Shown: positions 26,909 through 35,400 of the stretch, piece after piece
How the letters are laid out: every line of letters begins with the position of its first letter
How positions within the stretch are numbered: position 1 is the first letter of the stretch
Source: Nostoc flagelliforme FACHB-838
Lineage (GTDB): Bacteria; Cyanobacteriota; Cyanobacteriia; Cyanobacteriales; Nostocaceae
Direction: 5' to 3'
Assembly: GCF_014698065.1 (NCBI RefSeq)
Contig: NZ_JACJSI010000008.1
Location: 62,001 to 126,000 of the forward strand
DNA length: 64,000 bases
Program-made: the position numbers and the translations under genes
Notes under the pieces: model-generated
What the model saw: the letters and a program-made list of their open reading frames with translations, nothing else
What the model was told of the DNA's origin: nothing
Databases searched by the model: none

Positions 26909-28774
26909 TCACTCCCCACCAATCGACTTTGGTGCTTTACTATACTTAGCCACCAGACTGGCTAAAAGTGGTAAATCAATTGGTTTAGAAATATAGTCAT
27001 TTACTCCAGCAGCTAGACAGGTTTCGCGATCGCTTTTCATAGCCATTGCTGTTTGAACAATTACCGGAATCGTCCGATATTGCTGATGTTCTCGCAGTTG
27101 TTGTACCAAGTTTAGACCATTTTCATCTGCCAAATAAACATCCATTAAAATCACCGCTGGGTTTAACTGTGTTAAAGCTTCCCACATCTCAGTAGCCTTC
27201 TTAACCCAAGTCACCTGATATCCCAATTTACGTAAATAAATTTGCATCAAATCAGCATTGGGTAAATCATTTTCTACCAGCAAAATCTCTACAGACGAAC
27301 TAGGTGTGAAAGGCAAAGGAAATGAAGAAAATTCTGCTTCCCCTGCTCCCTCTGCTTCCGCTGCTTCCTCTGCTTCCCCTGCACCTCCCACTTCCACCTC
27401 TTGCTTAAGAGGAAGAGCGAGGGTAAAACGGGAGCCATGATTTACTTCAGATTCCACTGTTACAGAACCACCATGAATTTGGGCGAGTTTCTGAGTCACT
27501 GCTAAACCCAAACCAGTACCTTCAATACCATCCGCTACAGCCTTGGCAATTTGGAAATAGGGCTGAAACAGTTGAACTTGGTTTTCTGGGGAGATGCCAG
27601 TGCCAGTATCCCAAACTGTAAAATGCACAAATATACCTTTGCAAGCAACCCGTAAGCCAACACTTCCTTCACTGGTAAACTTGAGAGCGTTGAAGATTAA
27701 ATTCAGCAGCATTTGCTTGAGTCGTAAGGGATCGGCGACTAGAGTTGTAATATCGGGTTCAAGTTCTAAGCACAGTTTCAAACCCTTATTAGCGGCTTTC
27801 TCTTTCACCAGTGTCAAAACATTCATACATAGTAGTGGTACATCTACTAATTCGCACTGTACTTCTAGTTGATTCGCTTCAATTTTAGAAAGATCCAAAA
27901 TATCATTAATCAGAGCTAGCAAGTGCTTACCGCTAGACTGAATGATACTTAAATACTCTTGCTGGCGTTCTTTAGTTGGCTCAAACCCTGGAGCTAAAAG
28001 CAGATGGGTAAACCCAATAATAGAACTAAGCGGTGTGCGAATTTCGTGGCTGGTGTTTGCCAAAAACTGATTTTTGAGTTGATTAGTGCGCTCCAAATCT
28101 TGATTAGAGTTACTTAAGAGTTGATACCGTTGCTGCCAAGATAAAATGTGTTTGAGTTGTAGCAAGGCTGTTGTACAGTAATTAGCAGACCTTGACATAA
28201 ATTGCGTGAGTTGAGCTTGTGATTCTATGAGTGACTCATGAGCAGAGCTTAGGGGCGCTACGGCGATAAGTAGCCATCCCATAATGCTGCCAGAATCATC
28301 AGCCAACCGCCAAGCGCTCGGTGGTTGTTGATTTTCAAGGTGTTCCAAATCTTCAAGTTCTATAACCTCTTGCAATTTCAACAGCAGCTTTTTTTCTGCT
28401 GTCAGCACTTCTAGAAGTAAAGGTTGTGAATTTAGGGATGGAGAGTGAGAAACATAGCAAACTGTCGCAAAAGTTTCTTGTGGTTGAAACAAAGCGATGC
28501 CTACAGCAAAATTTGTGAGCGCCAGATTGCTTCCGTTAACAGTACTGTTAATCTCGTTAAGAACGGTTTGGAAAATTTCTGCTTGTGCGGCTCCTGGCTG
28601 TGGGACAGTGTTGCAAGCAGAAAGCAGATAATCATTAAGGCGACTTTGCAACTGGTTTAAGCCGCTCTCCAGCCACAGATGTGCGCGAAGTTGCTCAATA
28701 GTTGTCAAAAGTTTTGGCGTTGCATCTATCAGTGAGTTCTGGTCTGGTAAGCTTGAATACTGCTGCATGGTCAA
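26909..28774 (-). CDS. Hybrid sensor histidine kinase / response regulator
   Basis: The 621-residue cytoplasmic protein has a GAF-like N-terminal half (about 1-210), a coiled coil, a HisKA domain with NTSHEIRTP (H243), an ATPase domain with NALKFT, DTGTGI and GTGLGLAV, and a C-terminal receiver with phosphoacceptor D545 (ILMDVYL) and a conserved lysine in ISKP. Between kinase and receiver (about 459-493) lies a Glu/Ala/Gly-rich stretch whose DNA is a CCCCTGC/CTCTGCTTCC-type low-complexity repeat that also occurs between genes here. That linker is probably an in-frame repeat insertion. Signal and output are unknown. No partner gene is adjacent. Confidence 0.92.
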   Translation of the reverse strand: MTMQQYSSLPDQNSLIDATPKLLTTIEQLRAHLWLESGLNQLQSRLNDYLLSACNTVPQPGAAQAEIFQTVLNEINSTVNGSNLALTNFAVGIALFQPQETFATVCYVSHSPSLNSQPLLLEVLTAEKKLLLKLQEVIELEDLEHLENQQPPSAWRLADDSGSIMGWLLIAVAPLSSAHESLIESQAQLTQFMSRSANYCTTALLQLKHILSWQQRYQLLSNSNQDLERTNQLKNQFLANTSHEIRTPLSSIIGFTHLLLAPGFEPTKERQQEYLSIIQSSGKHLLALINDILDLSKIEANQLEVQCELVDVPLLCMNVLTLVKEKAANKGLKLCLELEPDITTLVADPLRLKQMLLNLIFNALKFTSEGSVGLRVACKGIFVHFTVWDTGTGISPENQVQLFQPYFQIAKAVADGIEGTGLGLAVTQKLAQIHGGSVTVESEVNHGSRFTLALPLKQEVEVGGAGEAEEAAEAEGAGEAEFSSFPLPFTPSSSVEILLVENDLPNADLMQIYLRKLGYQVTWVKKATEMWEALTQLNPAVILMDVYLADENGLNLVQQLREHQQYRTIPVIVQTAMAMKSDRETCLAAGVNDYISKPIDLPLLASLVAKYSKAPKSIGGE

Positions 28775-28970
28775 CTAGACCGGTGAACAAGTTTAGCTCA
28801 CATAAAAATCCGAACAGGATTTTATGTATATTAGCGGACAATTCTTTTTTATTTATAAACCATAAATTATGTTGTTATAAACCATAACTTATGATGTCAA
28901 ATTTAGCCGCTATATAAAAAATTATTATATAAATCACTGATTTAAAATTTTTTAATGCAACCTAAGGCTT

Positions 28971-29837
28971 ATGGATACACAATTCGCCCAACTAATCGTT
29001 AATGGGATTGCGGTAGGGAGCATTATTGCTCTAGCCGCAGTCGGACTGACTCTTACTTACGGAATTTTACGGTTATCTAACTTTGCTCACGGTGACTTTT
29101 TAACTCTAGGAGCCTATCTTACCTGGCTGATAAACACGATTGGAGTCAATATTTGGTTGTCGATGATCCTGGCGGCGGTGGGAACAGTAGCAGCAATGCT
29201 GTTATCGGAAAAGTTACTATGGTCAAAGATGCGCTCTATCCGTGCTACTTCCACTACGCTGATTATTATTTCTATCGGGCTTGCCTTATTTCTCCGCAAT
29301 GGGATTATTTTTATTTGGGGTGGCAAGAACCAAAATTATAATTTGCCTGTTACTCCGGCTTTAGATATTTTGGGTTTAAAGATACCGCAAAATCAATTAT
29401 TGGTATTAGGGTTGGCGGTGCTAGCAATTTTGGCGCTGCATTACCTGCTGCAAAATACCAAAATTGGTAAGGCGATGCGAGCAGTTGCTGACGATCTGGA
29501 CTTAGCCAGGGTTTCAGGTATTGATGTTGACCGAGTAATTTTCTGGACTTGGCTAATTGCTGGCACTCTTACGTCACTGGGCGGCAGTATGTATGGGTTA
29601 ATTACAGCCGTGCGTCCAAATATGGGATGGTTTTTAATTTTACCATTATTTGCCTCAGTAATACTTGGTGGCATTGGCAATCCCTACGGTGCGATCGCAG
29701 CAGCTTTTATCATTGGCATCGTTCAAGAAATCAGCACTCCTTGGCTGGGTTCACAGTACAAACAAGGTGTAGCACTGTTGATCATGATTTTGGTGCTGCT
29801 CATTCGTCCCAAAGGTTTATTCAAAGGAACGATTTGA
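28971..29837 (+). CDS. natD: Branched-chain/neutral amino acid ABC transporter permease (LivH/NatD type)
   Basis: This is an inner-membrane permease of the LivH family, 288 residues with about eight hydrophobic helices. It carries the EAA-like loop GKAMRAVADDLDLARVSGIDVDRV and ends LIRPKGLFKGTI, characteristic of LivH. In Anabaena the NatD permease of the N-II neutral amino acid system matches this type, which is why I use that symbol; it is a family-based assignment. None of the partner genes (NatC, NatA/B/E or the binding protein) is next to it, which is the usual scattered arrangement in these cyanobacteria. It is divergent from the hybrid kinase gene. Confidence 0.85.
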   Translation: MDTQFAQLIVNGIAVGSIIALAAVGLTLTYGILRLSNFAHGDFLTLGAYLTWLINTIGVNIWLSMILAAVGTVAAMLLSEKLLWSKMRSIRATSTTLIIISIGLALFLRNGIIFIWGGKNQNYNLPVTPALDILGLKIPQNQLLVLGLAVLAILALHYLLQNTKIGKAMRAVADDLDLARVSGIDVDRVIFWTWLIAGTLTSLGGSMYGLITAVRPNMGWFLILPLFASVILGGIGNPYGAIAAAFIIGIVQEISTPWLGSQYKQGVALLIMILVLLIRPKGLFKGTI

Positions 29838-29858
29838 GCAGCACCACTGCACTTTTAA

Positions 29859-29999
29859 CTACTCAATAATGTGGAAATAGAAGGCTGCCACCACGAAATT
29901 GATAGCTAACAAGAACAGTGCCCAGCCTGTGCGAAAGGCGTAGGGAGGTTTAGCTCCGCTGTCGGCAACTGGCGAATTCTTCGTTGTTTTAGCAGTCAT
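29859..29999 (-). CDS. psaX: Photosystem I subunit PsaX
   Basis: A 46-residue frame with one transmembrane helix reads ...GAKPPYAFRTGWALF and LLAINFLVAAFYFHIIE. The YAFRTxWAxxLLAINFLVAA core matches PsaX of the thermophilic photosystem I structure very closely. PsaX is a small peripheral photosystem I subunit that binds a chlorophyll and is present in only some cyanobacteria. A ribosome-site-like GGAGAA precedes the ATG at 29999. The N-terminal extension of about ten residues (MTAKTTKNSP) is longer than in Thermosynechococcus. It lies convergent with natD, with a stop-to-stop gap of only 21 bases. Confidence 0.88.
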   Translation of the reverse strand: MTAKTTKNSPVADSGAKPPYAFRTGWALFLLAINFVVAAFYFHIIE

Positions 30000-30204
30000 A
30001 ATGCAATTCTCCTAATGTCAGGACTTTTTAAGAAATACCAAACTGGCGTACCAAATACTCAAATTCTTTAAGAATATTTGTGTGAAGTTAAGAATTAGAG
30101 AGTGGGGAAGGTGAGGCCTCCTCTGGCGATAAGGGTTAATGAGGAGACTTCGACAAGCTCAGTGCATCGCTGGGGACTGGGTATGGGGCATTAGTTATTT
30201 CTTC

Positions 30205-30255
30205 CTCTGCTCCCCCTGCTCCCCCTGCCTCCCCTGCTCCCTCATCCCCGGCTCT
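30205..30255. repeat. Pyrimidine-rich CCCCTGC repeat cluster
   Basis: TGCTCCCCCTGCTCCCCCTGC units and variants run for about 50 bases in the gap before lipA. The same unit occurs near 26880, within the hybrid kinase gene (27340-27400) and in the mannosidase gene (55470-55600). It is a low-complexity dispersed repeat rather than a CRISPR array: the units are about 9 bases and have no spacers. Confidence 0.7.
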
Positions 30256-31180
30256 ACTCTCCAATCCCTACTCCCTCTTCTCCAGCATGATAGGAACTGC
30301 GAACCAGAGGCCCAGAACGAACATGGTTGAATCCCATTTCCCATGCTAATCTGCCGAGTTGATCGAATTCTTCTGGAGTCCAATATTTTTGGACTGGCAG
30401 ATGTTCAAGAGTTGGACGCATATACTGCCCGATAGTCAAGCGATCGCACCCCACAGTTCTTAAATCAGCCATTGCTTCAATGACTTCATCAAGTGTTTCT
30501 CCGTGTCCCAGCATCAAACCTGATTTGGTGGGAATTGTCGAATCTATTTCTTTAACCATAGCTAGTACCGAGAGCGAGCGATCATACTTGGCTCCCCGAC
30601 GCACTGGCCCAGTTAACCGTTGCACTGTCTCAATATTGTGATTGAAACAAGCTGGTTTGGCTTTGACAATCATCGCTATTCGTAGGCGTTGACCAGATTC
30701 GCCAACACCAGCACCACCCCAAAAATCAGGAGTAAGCACTTCAATTTGAGTTTCTGGGTTCAATTGGCGAATAGTCGCGATCGTCTCCACAAAGTGTCCT
30801 GCACCTTGATCGGGCAAGTCATCACGGGCTACAGAAGTCAGCACCACATAACGCAATCCCAAAAGCTGCACCGCCTGGGCTACCTTTTGGGGTTCCTCTA
30901 AATCAAGAGGCATCGGTGCATGACCTTTATCTACTTGACAGAAAGCACAAGAGCGTGTGCAGGTAGGCCCCATTAACAAGAAAGTTGCAGTTTTTTGGGC
31001 ATAGCACTCTCCCCGGTTGGGACAGCGACCTTCTTCGCAAATCGTGTGAATTTGGCGCTGCTTAATAATACGTTGTACGGTAGAGATTTCACTGGCTTTG
31101 CCAATCGGGCGACGTAACCAGCTAGGCATTGCCGTACTTTCAGACTTTAGGTCGGCTTGTTGTGACGAAATCATAGACAT
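30254..31180 (-). CDS. lipA: Lipoyl synthase LipA
   Basis: LipA is a radical-SAM enzyme that inserts two sulfur atoms into octanoyl groups bound to pyruvate dehydrogenase and related complexes. The 308-residue protein has both iron-sulfur sites: the auxiliary cluster C48-x4-C53-x5-C59 ([12 protein letters not shown]) and the radical-SAM C74-x3-C78-x2-C81 (CTRSCAFC). A further serine ligand is expected near the C-terminus, where [12 protein letters not shown] matches. Cyanobacteria often hold two lipA copies; this window shows one. No lipB is adjacent. Confidence 0.93.
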   Translation of the reverse strand: MSMISSQQADLKSESTAMPSWLRRPIGKASEISTVQRIIKQRQIHTICEEGRCPNRGECYAQKTATFLLMGPTCTRSCAFCQVDKGHAPMPLDLEEPQKVAQAVQLLGLRYVVLTSVARDDLPDQGAGHFVETIATIRQLNPETQIEVLTPDFWGGAGVGESGQRLRIAMIVKAKPACFNHNIETVQRLTGPVRRGAKYDRSLSVLAMVKEIDSTIPTKSGLMLGHGETLDEVIEAMADLRTVGCDRLTIGQYMRPTLEHLPVQKYWTPEEFDQLGRLAWEMGFNHVRSGPLVRSSYHAGEEGVGIGE

Positions 31181-31408
31181 CCAAGCAAGATGCGGATATA
31201 GATGTAGTGGACTGTCGGTTAAATATCACCATGACACAAATTGAAAAGAGCGCGAGCAAAAGTTTTGCAAAACACCTCTAGCAATGTCATTTATACCGAA
31301 ATATACTATCCCCCAATTGCTAGAAATTTTGTATATAGTGGGAGGATTCTCAAGGACAATCGGCAAAGCCGCTATTTACACTTAAAGTTTCTGTTAGAGC
31401 AAACAGTC

Positions 31409-32092
31409 GTGGCAAGCAACAAGATTTTAGTTATTGATGACACTACAGTTGTCAGGGTAAAAGTACGAGAAATGTTGCCTCCGGGCAATTTTGAGGTACT
31501 GGAAGCAAAAGACGGTGTGGAAGGACTAAATTTCATCCTTCAGGAAAAACTCAGCCTAATTATGCTGGATTTCCTGTTGCCTAAAATGAGTGGCTGGGAA
31601 GTTTTCCAGCAAGTTCAAGCCCACCCAGAGTTAAGGAAAATTCCTTTAGTGATCATGTCTGGTCGCAAGGAAGAGGTAACGGAGAAAATTACAGAACCAT
31701 TTGAATATTTTGAATTTCTGGGCAAGCCTTTTGATCAAAAGCAACTAATTAACGCGATTAAGTTAGCTATGGCCAAGGCGAAACAGCCACGCCCAGAACT
31801 AGTCCCAGTAGGAGCAGGGGTTGCTGCCAAAAATGGCACAGTTGCAACCTCTAGTGTTGCCAATGTTGCGGTAGCAGTCCCTAGCGTCGCAACTCCTAGT
31901 ATTGCAACTCCTAGCGTCGCCAATGCTGCGATGCCTACAGCGGCAAGCAACGCAACTCCTAGTAACGGGGGAATCTCGGACGCTGAAATCAATGCGTTGA
32001 ATGAGAAAATTGTCAAAATGCAAGCAGAAATTGATGGTTTGAAGAAACAGCTAACTCAGGTTGTGACTTTTATTAAACAAAAAATCAAGTAG
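31409..32092 (+). CDS. Receiver-domain protein with Ala/Val/Ser-rich linker and coiled-coil tail
   Basis: From the GTG at 31409 the protein has 227 residues. A CheY-like receiver occupies about 1-125 with DD near the start (D10, D11), phosphoacceptor D54 (IMLDFLLP), T/S in IMSGR and the conserved lysine in LGKPFD. Next comes a linker of about 50 residues built from short repeats of the VATPSVA/NVAVAVPSVA type, then a 45-residue coiled coil ending LTQVVTFIKQKIK. There is no DNA-binding or enzymatic output, so it probably signals through protein contacts. The frame is open back to 31241, but the upstream part is not receiver-like. Divergent from lipA. Confidence 0.85.
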   Translation: MASNKILVIDDTTVVRVKVREMLPPGNFEVLEAKDGVEGLNFILQEKLSLIMLDFLLPKMSGWEVFQQVQAHPELRKIPLVIMSGRKEEVTEKITEPFEYFEFLGKPFDQKQLINAIKLAMAKAKQPRPELVPVGAGVAAKNGTVATSSVANVAVAVPSVATPSIATPSVANAAMPTAASNATPSNGGISDAEINALNEKIVKMQAEIDGLKKQLTQVVTFIKQKIK

Positions 32093-32486
32093 TATTTGCG
32101 CTCGTTATTATTATCGCAGCCAAAAATACACCGTTTATAATGACGGGTATCTGATTAAAAGCGGGTAAAATAGTTAGTTCAAAAACACTTATGTTGACAA
32201 AGCATTGTTGACAACAAAATTCAAAAACAGGAAATTACAACATATAGGTGCAATTAATGTATTGCTTCTATATGTTGTAATTTTGCATAAGTTCTATAGA
32301 TGCACAAGATTAATTTACAAGCTTAGTAAAGCAGCCCAATACCCTACATTATTTCAAAATCAAATATTTAATAAAAAATTATATTTTATAATAAAAATAA
32401 AACAAAAAAATCCTATTTCATGATAACGACAGTGTTTGTACGGGAATACTAAACCATAGAAGCAATAATTATGAGCATAGTTTGCA
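32093..32486. other. Intergenic region with a 16-bp inverted repeat
   Basis: AAATTACAACATATAG (32232-32247) and its exact complement (32268-32283) flank a 20-base loop. The rest is very AT-rich (A-tracts near 32340-32410). The start of the giant kinase gene is preceded only by a weak site. The 72-codon frame covering the repeat is not convincing. Confidence 0.6.
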
Positions 32487-35400
32487 ATGTTAGTAGTATC
32501 GGATACATTATATGCGTTTCCTGGCTATCGTATTACCGAGCAAATCTACTCAGGAAGTAAAACCCTAGTTTATCGGGGCATTAGAGAACAAGACCAAAAA
32601 TCAGTTGTTCTGAAATTGATGCGGAATGAATATCCTTCCTTCGCAGAAATCGCCCAGTTCCGAAATCAATATATCATTACCAAAAACCTTGATATTCCTG
32701 GCATAGTCAAAACCTATAGCTTAGAAAGCTACTGTAACAGCTACGTTTTAGTGATGGAAGATTTTGGCGGCATTTCCCTCCAAGACTGGCGACTGGAGGA
32801 AAGGGGTAAGAAGGAAAATAAACTTTCCCTCAATGAGTTTTTCCCCATTGCAATTAAAATTGCTTCTACCCTTGAAGGACTGCATCGCGACCGCATTATT
32901 CACAAAGATATCAAGCCTGCCAACATCCTCATAAACCCTACCACAGATGAAATAAAACTCATCGACTTTAGTATTGCCACCCTCCTACCAAGAGAAATTC
33001 AATTTCTCACAAACCCCAATATTTTAGAAGGCACCCTGGCTTACATTTCTCCAGAACAAACTGGAAGGATGAACCGAGGTATCGACTACCGCACCGATTT
33101 TTATTCCCTCGGTGTTACTTTCTTTCAACTCCTCACCGGACAGTTACCCTTCATCACTAAAGATCCGATGGAGTTAGTTTACTCTCACATTGCTAAACAA
33201 CCGTTAAAAGTCAGCCGAATTAACTCCAATATTCCACCAATTTTGTCTGACATCATCAGCAAGCTGATGGCGAAAAATGCTGAAGACCGCTATCAGAGCG
33301 CTTCGGGGTTAAAGCATGACTTAGAAGCGTGCCAAAACCAGTGGCAAGAAACAGGAAATATTACACCCTTTGAACTAGGCGTGAGGGATATCTCAGACCG
33401 TTTCGTAATCCCCGAAAAACTCTACGGTCGTCAAAGTGAAGTTGAAACCCTACTCGCTGCTTTTAAGCGTGTGACAGAGGGGGCAACAGAAATGATATTA
33501 GTTGCGGGTTTTTCTGGCATTGGCAAAACTGCTGTGGTCAATGAAGTCCACAAACCTATTGTGCGGCAGCGTAGCTACTTCATCAAAGGAAAATTTGATC
33601 AGTTTCAACGTGACATTCCCTTATCAGGATTCGTGCAGGCTTTTCGGGACTTAATCGCACAGTTGCTATCGGAAACTGATGCCCAAATTCAAGAATGGAA
33701 AGCCAAAATTCTCAGAGAATTGGGTACACAAACTCAGGTAATTATTAATGTAATTCCTGAACTCGAACAGATTATGGGTAAGCAACCTCCGGTTACAAAA
33801 ATCTCTGGCAACGCTGCCCAAAATCGGTTCAATTTATTATTTCAAAAATTCATCAAAATCTTTACAACGAAAGAACATCCCTTAGTTATATTTCTTAATG
33901 ACCTGCAATGGGCAGATACAGCTTCTTTAAAATTAATTCAGTTATTAATGTGTGAAATTAAGTTGTCTTCTCTATCAGAAGAAATAGAACATCTTCATGA
34001 AAAGCAGGGAGGTTTATTATTAATTGGTTCGTATAGAGATAATGAGGTTTTTAAGGGGCATCCACTTTATTTAACACTACAACAAATTGAACAAACAGCA
34101 GTAACTATTAATACGATCACTTTAGCACCATTAAATCAGGGTGATTTAAATCATTTCATTGCTGATACCCTTCATTGTCCTGAAGTAGCTTCTGTTGCTC
34201 TTACCCAGATGGTGTTTGCTAAAACTAAAGGCAACCCCTTCTTTTCCGCTCAATTCCTCAAATCTTTACACTATGATGGACTAATTTTCTTAAATTTTGA
34301 TGCTGCTTATTGGCAATATGATATTTCAAAAGTCAAAGAAATAGCTCTCACAGACGATGTAGTAGAATTTATCGCTCTGCAAATAGAAAAATTGCCGATA
34401 CATACCCAAAAAGTTTTGAAAATGGCTGCATATATTGGTAATCAGTTCGACTTAAAAACGCTAGCGATCATTAATGAAAAATCTGTAGTAGATACAGCAT
34501 CAGACTTGTGGCAAGCATTACTTGATGGGCTAGTTTTACCACAGACTGAAAACTACAATATTTTTTCCGAAGATAATACTAATCAAGCTTTGATTGTTGA
34601 TGGCATAGAATCTACACAATTTTCAATTTCTAATTTACAGCTACCTAAATATAAATTTGTACATGACCGAGTGCAACAAGCTGCTTATTCTTTAATTCCT
34701 GAAGAGCAAAAAAAGCCAATTCATTTAAAAATTGGGCTATTGTTATTCAACAGTATTCCAGTTGTAGAACAGGAAGAAAAGATTTTTGAGCTTGTCAATC
34801 AGTTTAATATCGCAGCAGAATTCATCTCCCCTCAAGCTAAACGAGATGAACTAGCCCAGATGAATCTAATTGCTGGACGTAAAGCTTTAGCATCTACAGC
34901 TTATCCCGCGGCCATTAAGTATTTAACTACTGGCATCAAATTGCTGGCAGGTGATAGTTGGGAGATGAATCATCATCTTACCCTGGCTTTGTATGAAACT
35001 GCGACAGAGGCAGCATACCTAGCTGGCAACTTTGAACAGATGGAGGAATTGGCAGAGGTGGTGTTGGTACGTAAACCACTGCTAGAAAAAGTAAAAGTTT
35101 ATGAAGTCAAAATTCAGGCTTATGGCGCACAGAACCAAGCACTGAAGGCTGTAAATACTGCCCTCACTTTTTTGAAACTTTTGGGAGTGGAGTTTCCTGA
35201 GCATCCAAGTCAGTCAGATATTCAGCTAGCAATGACAGAGTTAACATTAAATCTTAGCGGCAAGCGTATTGAGGATTTAATTGACCTGCCTGAGATGACA
35301 GAGGAGCAAGCTTTAGCATCTATGCGTATTCTATCGAGTGCGCTTGGTCATACCTATCAAGCTTTTCCTGTACTTTATCCCTTGTTTGCTTTTAAACAGA

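Noticed and set aside
29859-29999. High-light-inducible or photosystem II small protein
   Set aside because: The YAFRTxWA and LLAINFLVAA pattern fits PsaX much better; no chlorophyll-binding ExxNGRxAMIG motif is present.
32205-32423. Plus-strand frame of 72 codons
   Set aside because: Built on the inverted repeat and an A-rich tract; low-complexity lysine/isoleucine translation without a start signal.
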